Positions 46,112 to 55,704 of a stretch of DNA of 64,000 nt are shown piece by piece. The DNA lies in contig NZ_RKIC01000013.1 of the NCBI RefSeq assembly GCF_003755185.1, forward strand, positions 124,001-188,000, in the 5' to 3' direction. A model generated the notes under the pieces. The model ran no database searches. It saw nothing but the letters and a program-made list of their open reading frames with translations, and was not told the origin of the DNA. Source of the DNA: Frigoribacterium sp. PhB24. GTDB taxonomy: Bacteria > Actinomycetota > Actinomycetes > Actinomycetales > Microbacteriaceae. Every line of letters starts with the position of its first letter. Positions within the stretch are counted from its first letter, which is position 1. A program made the position numbers and the translations under genes.

Positions 46112-47192
46112 GGCGCACCGCCGGAGGGACGAGGGCGTCGGCGACGACCCCCGGGCCGACCGCGTCGAGGGCCGCAGCGAAGCGCTGCCACCGGGTCGCG
46201 TCGGCGCCGAACGGCACGACGAGCGAGGGGGTGCGCGCGTTGCCGGTCGTGGTCCCGCCGTGCTCGGCGGCGAAGGACGCCGCGTCGAGCCCCAGGCGGC
46301 GCACGGCACGAGCACCGACCACCGCGGCGAGGGGCTGCGGCGTCGTGGGCCGGTACGGCGTGATGGTGGCGTCGGCCGCGCCGCGCTGGCTCCACGCCGT
46401 CGCCAGCAGCACCTGCTGCCGCTCGGACAGGCTGCGCAGAGCCGAGGAGGCGCGGGTCGCGTCGTCGACGCCGGTCGCCTCGGGCAGCGCGAACAGCAAC
46501 CGCGTCTCTTCCGTGAGGCCGGTCTCGCTGCGGGCGATGCGGATCGTGCCGGTCCAGACCGTGCCGTCGGGCGCGGAGCCGGCGACGTGCACCCGGGAGT
46601 CCCGGGGCATACGAGCGCGGGCGAGGGCCGTGAGGCGCCCGCGGTCCCAGACGGTGGCGGGGGGTTCGGAGGTGCCCCACACGGTGGGCGCGACGCCCGC
46701 GACCGCGGTGACCAGAGCCTCCGTCGTCGCCCCGGCCAGCGCCTCGGCCCGCGCCGCGTGGTGCACGGCCACGGAGAACTGCAGCCAGGGACGCGTCGTC
46801 TCGGGCGTCGGCTGCGGCAGCAGGGCGAGTTCGTCGGCGGGCGCGGTCACGCCGGCCGCCCTGTCGATCGGATCGGTGAGCGGGTCGAGCAGGGCCTCGT
46901 CGTACGAGGCCACCCGGGCGCCGCCGATCGCGTGGCGCAGGTGCCCGTCGGCACCGCGTACCAACCAGGCACCGGCGACGAGGCGCAGGGCCTGGTAGAG
47001 CGACCAGCTGAGCCGGGCGTCGTCGTGGGTGACGACGACGACGCGGACGCCGGCACGGGTCGCATCGGTGAGGAGAGCTTGTCGCCCGGAGGTCAGGCCG
47101 ACGACGGGGGCGGTGCTGACCGTCGCGATCCACCCCGGCCCGCTCGCGTCGGCGAGCGGGTGGGGGAGGGTCGTCGCCCGTGAGTCGCTCAC
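46101..47192 (-). CDS. DUF6177-like T7SS-associated protein
   Basis: Protein of 363 residues without signal or membrane segments. Two halves: VVVVTHDDARLSWSLYQALR and a C-terminal TPSLVVPFGADATRWQRFAA region. The name DUF6177 is a family often found beside WXG100 genes in Actinobacteria, assigned from memory. Function unknown; a cytosolic role in T7SS is inferred from its position between the WXG100 pair and the effector. Confidence 0.6.
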   Translation of the reverse strand: MSDSRATTLPHPLADASGPGWIATVSTAPVVGLTSGRQALLTDATRAGVRVVVVTHDDARLSWSLYQALRLVAGAWLVRGADGHLRHAIGGARVASYDEALLDPLTDPIDRAAGVTAPADELALLPQPTPETTRPWLQFSVAVHHAARAEALAGATTEALVTAVAGVAPTVWGTSEPPATVWDRGRLTALARARMPRDSRVHVAGSAPDGTVWTGTIRIARSETGLTEETRLLFALPEATGVDDATRASSALRSLSERQQVLLATAWSQRGAADATITPYRPTTPQPLAAVVGARAVRRLGLDAASFAAEHGGTTTGNARTPSLVVPFGADATRWQRFAAALDAVGPGVVADALVPPAVRRAP

Positions 47193-47201
47193 GGGCGGGG
47201 C

Positions 47202-47510
47202 CTAGATGCCGTCGACGGCGGCCTTGGCCCGCTGCATCGCGGTCTGGGCCGACTCGTCGTTCGACGCGAGCGACTGGCGCAGGGTGTTGATGATGGTGCG
47301 CACCTCGGTGGCGACGCGGTTCCAGCGCTGCTCCTTGCCCGCGTACTCCTCGCTGGAGCCGTCGGCCTGGTAGTCCGCCATGGCGGTCTTGACGTCGGCG
47401 TCGCGCTGCGTGATGAGCGCCTCGAGGCGGCTGGCGACGGCGTTGAAGTTGTCCTGGGCGTTGCCCGAGGCTCCGAGGTCGAAGTCCCGGCGGTCGGTTG
47501 CGTTGGCCAT
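47202..47510 (-). CDS. WXG100-like (ESAT-6 family) protein 2
   Basis: Protein of 102 residues, two helices around a central turn (EQRWNRVATEV in place of the canonical WXG; W present, no exact WXG). Helical heptads around NFNAVASRLEALITQRD and EVRTIINTLRQSLASND fit the ESAT-6 hairpin. It likely pairs with the neighbouring protein as a secreted heterodimer. Twelve bases separate it from gene 1. Confidence 0.75.
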   Translation of the reverse strand: MANATDRRDFDLGASGNAQDNFNAVASRLEALITQRDADVKTAMADYQADGSSEEYAGKEQRWNRVATEVRTIINTLRQSLASNDESAQTAMQRAKAAVDGI

Positions 47511-47522
47511 GGTCGTTCCCCC

Positions 47523-47864
47523 TTATGCGCGCGATCCGCCGAAGCGGGCGCTCTCGAATCCGGCACCGGACTGGGCCGAGGTGGTCTCGTCGGCGATCTG
47601 CTGCTCACCCTCGACGAAGGCACGGTTCTGGCCCGTGATGCCGGTCAGCACGGACGACAGGGCGGCGTTGAGCTCGACGGAGATGCCGTCGACCTCGCCC
47701 TTGAAGCGGTCGAAGGCGGCACGGCCGGCTCCGTTGAAGCGCCCTTCGAGCGGCGCGGCCGCGTCGGCGAGCTGGCGGACGAGCGCTCCGAGGTCGTCGC
47801 CGGCCCCGCTCGTCTTCTGGCTCAGTTGCGTGAGGGTCTCGCTCCCCATGGCGAACTTCATCAT
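47523..47864 (-). CDS. WXG100-like (ESAT-6 family) protein 1
   Basis: Protein of 113 residues with a helix-turn-helix shape: LTQLSQKTSGAGDDLGALVRQL, then GRFNGAGRAAFDRFKGEVDG, the FNGAG turn replacing WXG. A strong ribosome-binding site (GGGGAG) precedes the double ATG; either can start. First gene of the leftward ESX operon, diverging from the export machinery genes. Confidence 0.75.
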   Translation of the reverse strand: MMKFAMGSETLTQLSQKTSGAGDDLGALVRQLADAAAPLEGRFNGAGRAAFDRFKGEVDGISVELNAALSSVLTGITGQNRAFVEGEQQIADETTSAQSGAGFESARFGGSRA

Positions 47865-47893
47865 GTCGTTCTCCCCTTGCTTCGATCTGATGG

Positions 47894-47910
47894 CGACCCG
47901 TCACGGGTCG
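47894..47910. promoter_or_regulatory. Inverted repeat in the divergent ESX intergenic region
   Basis: Seven-base arms CGACCCG/CGGGTCG around TCA, 30 bp upstream of the first WXG100-like gene, in the 272-bp divergent region. It could be an operator or a leader hairpin. Confidence 0.35.
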
Positions 47911-48038
47911 ACTCATGAGGAAATCACGATTCCGTGTCGATCGCCACCAGTTCGTGGGGTACATGTCGGAGGACCGGGGCGGGGGACGGGTGGGTGTCGG
48001 CCCCGGAACGGGTGTCTCACCGGGGGACGCGGGTCGGC

Positions 48039-48044
48039 TAGCCT
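48039..48044 (+). promoter_or_regulatory. Possible -10 element for the rightward ESX operon
   Basis: TAGCCT fits TANNNT, about 90 bases before the chosen start of the FHA gene. The -35 is not clear. Confidence 0.3.
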
Positions 48045-48136
48045 GGGGCCGATCGTGCGCTCCGGGGACGCGGGCGGTCGCTCTTCCGTCGGTCCCGACG
48101 ACCTGGTCCGGAACCCCGCAGGCGAGAGGCGGAGCC

Positions 48137-49144
48137 GTGGGCGCACTGGTGGGCGCACGAAGCTGCGGGCGCTGCGGTCAGCCGCTCGGTTCGGGCGCGA
48201 CCTGGTGCTTCTGGTGCGGCGTGCGCATCGTCTCGGCGGCCACCGGTAGCGCCATCGGCACGTACTCGGGGCTGCTCGCGGGCGTGCAGACGGCGACACC
48301 GTCGAGGCGTCGCGGCGCGGTCGCGATCGACTGGGGCGTTCCCCTCGCCCTGATCGGCGTCCTCGTCGTCGGCGTGGCCACGGGCGCCTCCTCCGCCACG
48401 GCCGGTCGGGCGCTCGTGCCCGTCCCCGTCGAGGTCGCCGTCGTGGTCGTCGCCCTCGCCTTCGTCGCTCTCGACGTCGTGCTCTACGTACGCGGCGGCC
48501 GCTCGGTGGGCCGGTTGCTGCTCTCGTTGCGCACCGTGGACGACCTGACCGGGAGACCCCCGGCGGTGCTGCGGGTCGACCGGCGCGGCCGCTTCAGCTT
48601 CCGTCGTCAGGCGGTGACGGTCGACCTGCGTCGTGGCCGCGATCCCATGACGTCGTCACCCCCGCTCGTGCAGAGGCCCGCCTTGCCCGCCGCGGCCGCC
48701 GCCCCGCTGCCGCCCCACCCGACCGACCCCCTCGACGGCGCCGGCCGCCCCGACGAGAACACCTTCGGGCGAACGGGTCAGGGTCGGCCCCCGAGCGCCT
48801 CGCCATCGATCGTCCTCGAGCTCGACAGCGGCGAACGCCTCGACCTCGAGACGACCCTGCTGATCGGCCGTGCCCCGGTCAACCGCGAGGGCGAGGAGCA
48901 CCCGGTCTTCGCCTGGGCCGACCTCGCCCGCAGCCTGACCAAGACCCACGCCCTCTTCGCGTGGGAGGGCGCCGTGCTGTGGGTCACCGACCTCGGGTCG
49001 ACCAACGGGTCGTCCCTGGTGGCGCCGGACGGCACGCGCCAGCCGCTGGTGGCGGGCCTGCGAGGGCCGGCCGCGCCGGGCTACGTCGTCGAGCTCGGCG
49101 AGCGGACGCTGACCGTGCAGCCGTCGGGGGTGGTGGACGCGTGA
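48137..49144 (+). CDS. T7SS membrane protein with zinc ribbon, RDD-like segment and FHA domain
   Basis: Protein of 335 residues. Residues 9-27 hold a four-cysteine zinc ribbon (CGRCGQ and CFWCG), residues 60-120 two or three hydrophobic segments with a GRSVGRLLLSLRTVDDLTG RDD-like signature, then a Pro-rich linker and a C-terminal FHA domain (IGRAPVN, LTKTHALFAW, STNGSSLV). FHA may recruit phosphorylated partners, as the N terminus of EssC does in Firmicutes. Start GTG 48137 has GGAG-like sequence upstream. It overlaps the next gene by four bases. Confidence 0.75.
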   Translation: MGALVGARSCGRCGQPLGSGATWCFWCGVRIVSAATGSAIGTYSGLLAGVQTATPSRRRGAVAIDWGVPLALIGVLVVGVATGASSATAGRALVPVPVEVAVVVVALAFVALDVVLYVRGGRSVGRLLLSLRTVDDLTGRPPAVLRVDRRGRFSFRRQAVTVDLRRGRDPMTSSPPLVQRPALPAAAAAPLPPHPTDPLDGAGRPDENTFGRTGQGRPPSASPSIVLELDSGERLDLETTLLIGRAPVNREGEEHPVFAWADLARSLTKTHALFAWEGAVLWVTDLGSTNGSSLVAPDGTRQPLVAGLRGPAAPGYVVELGERTLTVQPSGVVDA

Positions 49145-49470
49145 GCGGGGACCGCGACGTCGTCCTGCTCGAGACCGTCAAGACCCACCGGGCGCGCCTG
49201 GTCTCGGCCCTGTTGTTCGGCGAGCTCGACGAGCGTCGGCTCGTGAACGACAACGTGCGTCGCCTGATCGTCAGTCTGGTCATCGCGGCGGTCGCCTGCG
49301 CGGGCTGCGCCGGGACGTCCTTCGTGCTCTCGGTCCTCGCCGACCAGCGGGCGACGCAGTCGCAGACCACCGGAGGGTCAGGAGGCGCGGTGCCGGTCAC
49401 CGGCTCGCCGTCGCCTTCTCCCGCGTCGACCGACGTCCCCGACCCCACCCCCACGACGGAGCCCCGATGA
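49141..49470 (+). CDS. Small single-pass membrane protein of the ESX locus
   Basis: Protein of 109 residues: a cytoplasmic N terminus (GDRDVVLLETVKTHRAR), one membrane helix (LIVSLVIAAVACAGCAGTSF) and a Ser/Pro/Thr-rich external tail. Overlaps of four bases on both sides place it in the operon. The family is not recognised; size and topology could fit a reduced EccB or EccE replacement, but no similarity is seen. Confidence 0.7.
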   Translation: MSGDRDVVLLETVKTHRARLVSALLFGELDERRLVNDNVRRLIVSLVIAAVACAGCAGTSFVLSVLADQRATQSQTTGGSGGAVPVTGSPSPSPASTDVPDPTPTTEPR

Positions 49471-50789
49471 CCGACTACACCCGGCTGACCATCGTCGGCA
49501 CGGCGCGCAAGGCCGAGATGGTCGTGCCCGCCGACGAGCCGATCGGTGGCCTGATCCCACGGCTCATGGAGCTGCTCGACGAGCGTCCGGGTGCCGTGTC
49601 GCGCCCGTTGACGCTCGTCCGCTCGACCGGGGAGCAGCTCGACACCTCGCTGTCGGTCGCCGAGCAACGCATCGTCGACGGCGAGCTGCTCCGCCTGCTG
49701 CGCGAGGACGCGGCGCCCCCGCCCCCCGAGGTCGCGGACGTCACCGACGTCCTGGCCGAGTCGCTCGCCAGCCGACCGGGTCTCTGGACGCGTCGGTCGC
49801 GCACGGCGACGGCGGCCGTCGCCATCGGCCTGCTCTCGCTGGCCCTCTCGACGGTGCTGGCCCGGGCCTCCGACGTCGACCCCGTCGGCACGCTCGCCAT
49901 CGTCTACGGGCTCGCGGTCGTGGTCGCCCTGGTGTCCGGCCGCTTCGGCGGTCGCTGGCTCGCCGTCGCCGCGACCTCGGTCGCCCTCGGGTGCGCGGCA
50001 CCCCTGGCGGTCGTGCTCGGGGCCGTGCCGGCCCTCGAGTTGCCGCCGGTCGACGTGGCGCTCGCCGTGATCGTGCTCGCCTGGGTCGCGCTGGCGCTCG
50101 GCGCGGGCGCCGGTCTCGGCTCACGGTCCGCGTGGTGGGGCGGCGTCCTCGGCGTCGTGCTCGGGGCCGTGCCGATCGTGCTGCGGTCCCTCGGCGTCGC
50201 CGACGCGGGGGCCGTGGGTGTCGGCGCCGTGCTGGCCGTCGTCGTCTGCGGTCTGCTGCCCTGGTTCGCCATGAGCGCCTCGGGCCTCACCGGTCTCGAC
50301 GACCAGGTGGTCGACGGGCGCCGGGGCCGCCGTGACGAGGTGTTGCTGACGGTCGGCGACGCCTACCGCACCCTGACCTGGTCGACGTTCGCGGTGGCGG
50401 GTCCCGTGGCCGTCACGGCCGTCGCCTCCGTCGGATCGGCGGACCTGTGGCAGGTCGGTCTCGGGGTCGCCGTGGTGCTCGTCGTCGCGGCCCGCACCCG
50501 GGCCCTGCCGATCGCCGCGCAGGGGTGGGTGCTCTGGGCCGCCGCCCTGCTCGGCCTGCTCGGCGGTCTGCTCGTGCAACCGCTCGCGCCGGCCTGGCTC
50601 GTGGTCGTCCTGTTCGCGGCCGGTGTCGTGGTCGCGGTCGTGGCCGGCGGAGTCGACCCGGTCGCCCACCAACGCGCCTCGCTGCGCCGCGTGGGCAACC
50701 TCGTCGAGTCGCTGGGCGTCGTGGCCCTGCTACCCGTCCTGCTCGGGGTGTTCGGCGTCTACGCCGACCTGCTCGGGGCTTTCTCGTGA
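49467..50789 (+). CDS. eccD: T7SS membrane protein EccD
   Basis: Protein of 440 residues. Residues 1-85 form a ubiquitin-like (YukD) domain (TRLTIVGTARKAEMVVPADE) and the remainder has about 11 membrane helices, the EccD layout. EccD builds the inner membrane channel with EccC. It overlaps both neighbours by four bases. It is somewhat shorter than mycobacterial EccD. Confidence 0.88.
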   Translation: MTDYTRLTIVGTARKAEMVVPADEPIGGLIPRLMELLDERPGAVSRPLTLVRSTGEQLDTSLSVAEQRIVDGELLRLLREDAAPPPPEVADVTDVLAESLASRPGLWTRRSRTATAAVAIGLLSLALSTVLARASDVDPVGTLAIVYGLAVVVALVSGRFGGRWLAVAATSVALGCAAPLAVVLGAVPALELPPVDVALAVIVLAWVALALGAGAGLGSRSAWWGGVLGVVLGAVPIVLRSLGVADAGAVGVGAVLAVVVCGLLPWFAMSASGLTGLDDQVVDGRRGRRDEVLLTVGDAYRTLTWSTFAVAGPVAVTAVASVGSADLWQVGLGVAVVLVVAARTRALPIAAQGWVLWAAALLGLLGGLLVQPLAPAWLVVVLFAAGVVVAVVAGGVDPVAHQRASLRRVGNLVESLGVVALLPVLLGVFGVYADLLGAFS

Positions 50790-51757
50790 GCGCCTTCGAC
50801 GCGTTCGTCCGGTCGGCGCCGCTCGCCCTGCTCGGCAGCGTGAGCGCCCGGGTGCACGAGGTGACGGCGGTCGACGAGATCGTCCGGCGTCCGTTGCCCG
50901 TGTCGCGCCGAATCGGCTTCGTGCAGGCCAGGGGCGGAGCCGGGGCGAGTTCGACCGCCGGCTACGTCGCCGCCCTGCTCGCCCGCCGTCGGCCCGGGCT
51001 CGTCCTCGGCGTGGACGCGTCGCGCGGCCCCCGCGGCATGCTCTGGCAGGCCGGTGCGCCGGCCGGTTCGAACGCGGCCCCGAGCTCCCGGCGGCGGACG
51101 GCCCGCCGGTCGGTCGACGCCGTCGACGGCCTGCCCCGGACGCCCTCGGGCCTGTACGCCCTCTCGCTCGACCCCCGGGGCGAGTCCCGAGCCGTGGCCG
51201 CGGCGGCGGGCTGGTACGACGAGGTGACCCCGATCAGCCGGTTCTTCGACCTCGTCGTGACCGACTGGGGAGTGCGCGACTGGCGGGCCGACCTCACCGA
51301 CGTCGTGTCGGCCAGCCGGACGGTCTGCATCGTGGCCCGGGCCGACCGGCACGCGGCGGAGGAGGCCGCGGCCCTCGTCCCGGCGATCAAGGACCATCCC
51401 GACCGACCCGAGGTGGTCATCGCCCTGGTCGACGTCGGCGACGCCGGTCGGGCGGCGCCCGTCACGGTCGGTGACGACCCCACCGTGCCCGTCGTGCGGG
51501 TGCCCTACGACGTGGCCCGATCGGGCGGGCGGCCGGTGTCGAGCGCGGCACTGGGCACGCGCACCCGCATCGCCTACGCCCGCCTGGCGGCGGCCCTGCT
51601 ACCCGTCGACGTCCCATCGGTCCGCCGGGCCACCCCGTCCGTCGAGGCCCCCGTGGCGGGCCCCGCCGCCGACGAGCAGCGCCCGTCGGAACGCCGCCGG
51701 GCCCGTGGGCGGGACGCCCGTCCGGCGATCTCCGACGACCAGGAGGCGCGACGATGA
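50786..51757 (+). CDS. ParA/MinD-like protein with degenerate P-loop, T7SS-associated
   Basis: Protein of 323 residues. A P-loop-like segment RIGFVQARGGAGASSTAGYV occurs near residue 45, where the expected lysines of a deviant Walker A (KGGxGKS/T) are replaced by R and A; GVDASRGPRG and VVTDWGVRD resemble the later ParA motifs. It is therefore a ParA-fold protein that may not bind ATP. A basic tail (ERRRARGRDARP) follows. GTG start; four-base overlaps both sides. Confidence 0.7.
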   Translation: MSAFDAFVRSAPLALLGSVSARVHEVTAVDEIVRRPLPVSRRIGFVQARGGAGASSTAGYVAALLARRRPGLVLGVDASRGPRGMLWQAGAPAGSNAAPSSRRRTARRSVDAVDGLPRTPSGLYALSLDPRGESRAVAAAAGWYDEVTPISRFFDLVVTDWGVRDWRADLTDVVSASRTVCIVARADRHAAEEAAALVPAIKDHPDRPEVVIALVDVGDAGRAAPVTVGDDPTVPVVRVPYDVARSGGRPVSSAALGTRTRIAYARLAAALLPVDVPSVRRATPSVEAPVAGPAADEQRPSERRRARGRDARPAISDDQEARR

Positions 51758-54700
51758 CCGTCAAGCTCGTCCACCGGCCCACGCGCATCACGCGACCCGT
51801 CCAGCCCGCCGAGCACGAGGACATCACGCCACCGCCCCAGCTGGCCGACGGCAAGGTCGGCGGCGTGCCCGTGCAGGCCCTGCTGCCCGTGGTGGGCGCC
51901 CTCTCGAGCGTCGTGATGATCGTCGTCTACCGAGGCAGCTCCAACCCGCTGTTCCTGCTGGTCGGCGCGGTGCTGCTGATCGTCGCCCTCGTCGGCGGCC
52001 TCGCCGTCACCCTGAGCCAGCGGGGCAACGCCGCGCGGCAGCGTCGACTGCAGCGCGAGCGCTACCTCGACTTCCTCGAGCGGCTGCGCTCGCGCATGCG
52101 CACCAGGTCCCGGGCCGTCCGGGCGACCGCGGCCGTGCTCGACCCCGAGCCCGCCGCTCTGCTCGAGCTGGTGCGAGACCCCGCCCGCCTCTGGGAACGC
52201 CGCCGACAGCACGACGACTTCCTCTCGGTGCGGATCGGCGAGGGCGACCTGACCTGGTTCCCGATGTCGGTGCCCGACGACCCGAACCCCGTGCAGCCGT
52301 TCGATCCGATCATGGCCAGCGAGGCCGAGTCCGTCGTCGAGCACCTCTCCACCGTGCGGGGCATGCCCATCACGGTCGACCTCGACCGCGCAGGGTCGGT
52401 CGCCGTCCTGGGCGACCGCGAGTCGGCGCTGCGGGTCGCGCGCTCGATGATCCTGCAGCTCGCCGCCCTGCACTCGCCCGACGACGTCCACCTGGCCGCG
52501 GCCTTCCCCGAGAGCGCGGCCGACGACTGGCGCGGATTCGACCTCGTCCCGCACGCCGTGGACGACTCGTTGTACGACGGACCGGTGCCCGCGCGCCGGG
52601 TCGCGACCAGCGCCTCCTCGTTGCTCTCGGTCATCGGCGGCGAGCTGGGCGACCGGGCGCAGGAGGCCGCCACGACGAAACGCTCGATCGGCACCACGGC
52701 GCGCACCGAGGGGTCCCGTCTCGTCGTCTTCGTCGACGACTGGGGGCACGTCGCCTCGAGCATCCCGGTGCCCGACGCCGACCTCTCGCTGACCGACCTC
52801 GGCGTGACGACCGTGCACCTGCTGAGCGACCGCCTGCACGAACCGTCGGACGTCACGCTGCGCATCACCGTCGAGGGCGACGAGGCGGTCGTGACCGACG
52901 CCCGCGTCGAGGAGGACGGTCAGGTCCGCGTGCAGACGGCCACGATCGACGCGACCACCCCGCAGCTGTTCGAGGCCGTCGCCCGCACTCTCACCCCGCT
53001 GCGCCTCAGCCTGAGTCGGCAGGACGAGGTCGACTCGGCCCAGGCCGTCGGGATCACCGACCTGCTCGGTATCGACGACGTGACGACGCTGACCCCGGCG
53101 ACGGCCTGGACGCCGCGCTCGCCGCGGGACTTCCTGCGCGTGCCGATCGGCATCGACGACTTCGGGGCGCCGGTCCTGCTCGACCTCAAGGAGTCCGCCC
53201 AGCTCGGGATGGGTCCGCACGGCATCTGCATCGGCGCGACCGGTTCGGGCAAGAGCGAGCTGCTGCGCACGCTCGTGCTCGGCCTGGCCCTGTCGCACTC
53301 GCCCGACGACCTCAGCATGGTCCTCGTCGACTACAAAGGAGGCGCGGCCTTCGCTCCGTTCGCGGGGTTGCCGCACGTCGCCGGGTTGATCGACAACCTG
53401 GCCGACGACGCGCAGCTCACCGAACGCGCACGCGTCAGCATCCAAGGCGAGGTCGTCCGGCGGCAGGAGCAGCTGCGCGACGCGGGTGGGGCCTCGTCGA
53501 TCAGCCACTACCGCGAGATGCGCGTCGGCCGCCCCGAGCTTCCGCCGATGCCGCACCTGTTCGTCGTGATCGACGAGTTCGGCGAACTTCTCACGGCGGA
53601 GCCCGAGTTCGTCGACCTGCTCCTCACCATCGGTCGCATCGGACGATCGATCGGCGTGCACCTGCTGCTGTCGAGCCAGCGCATCGAGGCGGGCAAGCTG
53701 CGCGGGCTCGACACCTACCTGTCGTATCGGATCGGGTTGCGGACCTTCTCCGAGGCCGAGAGCTCGATCGTCCTCGACCGACCGGACGCGTTCCACCTGC
53801 CGGCCGTGCCCGGGTTCGGCTTCCTCAAGGTCGACACCTCGGTGTACCGGAGGTTCCGGGCGGGCTACGTGTCGGGACCCCTGCCGACCGAGGCCGCCCG
53901 CTCGCTCGCCGGCGACGACGACGCCCGGCCGACCGCTCTGCTGCTGCCCACCTTCAACGGCATCGCGGGCGGTGACGACGAGGGCGGCGAGGAAGAGCTG
54001 TCGCGCCCCGACGTCGGTCGTGCCGTCATCGACGAGGCCGTCGATCGTCTGATGGGCGGCGGCACCGACGTCGACCCCGTCTGGCTGCCGCCCCTGCCCG
54101 ACCGGCTCGCGCTCTCGCGGGTGGTCGGAGCGGACGGGGCGGGCGGCCTGCGGGTGCCGATGGGCCTGCTCGACGACCCGGCGCGCCAGCGGCAGGATCC
54201 ATGGCTGCTCGACCTCGCCCGGGCCGGCGGACACCTCGCCGTGATCGGGGCGCCGCAGACCGGGCGCAGCACGTTCCTGCGGACGCTCGTCGCCTCGCTG
54301 GCCCTGACGCACACCCCCCAGGAGGTCGGCATCTACGGCATGGACCTCACGGGTGGTGGGCTCGGCCGGATCGAGGGGTTCCCGCACGTCGGCGGCGTGG
54401 CGACGCGGGCGAGCAAGGACCGCCTCCTGCGCCTGCTCGAAGAGCTCGCGGCCATGGTGACGACGCGTGAGCGAGTGTTCCGTGACCACGGCATCGACTC
54501 GCTCGCCATGTTGCGTCGGCTGCACGCGGCGGGCGAGGTGCCCGAGCTGATCTCGGCCGACGTGGTGCTCGTCGTCGACGGGACGGGTCAGCTGCGCGGC
54601 GACTTCGTCGAGCTCGAGGCCGCGTTCGGCGACCTGCTGCTGCGCGGCGGCAGCTACGGCCTGCACGTCGTGCTCGGGATGACCCGATGGAACGAACTGC

Positions 54701-55704
54701 GGATGGCCCAGCAGCCGTTGGTCGGCACCCGGGTCGAGCTGCACCTGAACGATCCGGCGGACTCGGTGATCGGTCGCAAGCTGGCCCAGACCATCCGGGC
54801 CGACCAGGCCGGCCGGGCCCTGACCGACGAGAACCTGTTCGCGCAGGTGGCGTTGCCGGTGCTGGACGACACGGACGACGACGAGGTCGGTGACGCGCTC
54901 GAGGCCCTCGCCCGTCGGTCGGCGGCGAGCTGGAACGGCCCGGCCGCGGCACCGATCCGGCTGCTGCCCACCGAGCTCTCGCCGGACGAGTTGCCCGACG
55001 CGCTGGACGAGCCCGAGGCGATCCCGTTCGGGCTGCGGCAGGACACCATGCAGCCGGTCTCCCTCGACCCGGGTGCCGACCAGCACCTGCTCGTCTTCGG
55101 CGACTCGAAGGCCGGCAAGTCGACCCTGCTGCGCGGACTCGTCCGCGGCTTCGTCGACCGGGCGACCCCGGACGAGCTCGTCGTCGCCCTGATGGACCTC
55201 CGTGGCGACCTCGTCGCCGAGGTGCCGGACGACTACCTCGGCGGTCACGCCTCGACCAGCACGGACGCCCGCGCCCTCGCCGTCGCGGTCGCCGACGAGC
55301 TCGCCAAGCGTCAGGCCGGCGACCGGGACGCCGGGCCGCGCATCGTGGTCGTCATCGACGACTACGACATCGTCGCCTCGGGGGGCACCGAGCCGCTCAA
55401 GCCGTTGTTGCCGTTCCTGCCGTCCGCACGCGACCTCCGGCTGCACGTGTTGATCAGCAGGCCGGTAGCCGGCTCGGCACGGGCGCTCTACGACCCGGCG
55501 CTGCAGACGCTGCGCGACACGGGCGGGTCGTCGTTCATCATGTCGGGCGAGCGCAGCGAGGGACCGATCGTGCCGCAGGTCTACGCCGAGCAGATGACGG
55601 CCGGACGTGGTCGCCTGGTCCGTCGTGGGCAGGCCCCTCGCATCGTCCAGGTCGCGAAGTTCGAGGCCGACGTGCGGGCCGACGTCACCGGAGCGGACTC
55701 GTGA
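51754..55704 (+). CDS. eccC: T7SS ATPase EccC (FtsK/SpoIIIE family)
   Basis: Protein of 1316 residues. Two membrane helices lie at about 37-85. Three ATPase domains follow: Walker A GATGSGKSEL at 494 with VLVDYKGG; GAPQTGRSTFL at 832 (Walker lysine replaced by Arg); GDSKAGKSTLL at 1116. These are the EccC/EssC motor domains that bind effectors and drive export. Single-chain EccC (not split into Ca/Cb). Start overlaps the preceding gene (ATGA), stop overlaps the next. Confidence 0.92.
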   Translation: MTVKLVHRPTRITRPVQPAEHEDITPPPQLADGKVGGVPVQALLPVVGALSSVVMIVVYRGSSNPLFLLVGAVLLIVALVGGLAVTLSQRGNAARQRRLQRERYLDFLERLRSRMRTRSRAVRATAAVLDPEPAALLELVRDPARLWERRRQHDDFLSVRIGEGDLTWFPMSVPDDPNPVQPFDPIMASEAESVVEHLSTVRGMPITVDLDRAGSVAVLGDRESALRVARSMILQLAALHSPDDVHLAAAFPESAADDWRGFDLVPHAVDDSLYDGPVPARRVATSASSLLSVIGGELGDRAQEAATTKRSIGTTARTEGSRLVVFVDDWGHVASSIPVPDADLSLTDLGVTTVHLLSDRLHEPSDVTLRITVEGDEAVVTDARVEEDGQVRVQTATIDATTPQLFEAVARTLTPLRLSLSRQDEVDSAQAVGITDLLGIDDVTTLTPATAWTPRSPRDFLRVPIGIDDFGAPVLLDLKESAQLGMGPHGICIGATGSGKSELLRTLVLGLALSHSPDDLSMVLVDYKGGAAFAPFAGLPHVAGLIDNLADDAQLTERARVSIQGEVVRRQEQLRDAGGASSISHYREMRVGRPELPPMPHLFVVIDEFGELLTAEPEFVDLLLTIGRIGRSIGVHLLLSSQRIEAGKLRGLDTYLSYRIGLRTFSEAESSIVLDRPDAFHLPAVPGFGFLKVDTSVYRRFRAGYVSGPLPTEAARSLAGDDDARPTALLLPTFNGIAGGDDEGGEEELSRPDVGRAVIDEAVDRLMGGGTDVDPVWLPPLPDRLALSRVVGADGAGGLRVPMGLLDDPARQRQDPWLLDLARAGGHLAVIGAPQTGRSTFLRTLVASLALTHTPQEVGIYGMDLTGGGLGRIEGFPHVGGVATRASKDRLLRLLEELAAMVTTRERVFRDHGIDSLAMLRRLHAAGEVPELISADVVLVVDGTGQLRGDFVELEAAFGDLLLRGGSYGLHVVLGMTRWNELRMAQQPLVGTRVELHLNDPADSVIGRKLAQTIRADQAGRALTDENLFAQVALPVLDDTDDDEVGDALEALARRSAASWNGPAAAPIRLLPTELSPDELPDALDEPEAIPFGLRQDTMQPVSLDPGADQHLLVFGDSKAGKSTLLRGLVRGFVDRATPDELVVALMDLRGDLVAEVPDDYLGGHASTSTDARALAVAVADELAKRQAGDRDAGPRIVVVIDDYDIVASGGTEPLKPLLPFLPSARDLRLHVLISRPVAGSARALYDPALQTLRDTGGSSFIMSGERSEGPIVPQVYAEQMTAGRGRLVRRGQAPRIVQVAKFEADVRADVTGADS

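Noticed and set aside
51574..55446. A 1290-codon open frame antisense to eccC
   Set aside because: Complete overlap with a clear EccC gene and no recognisable motif; frame shadow.
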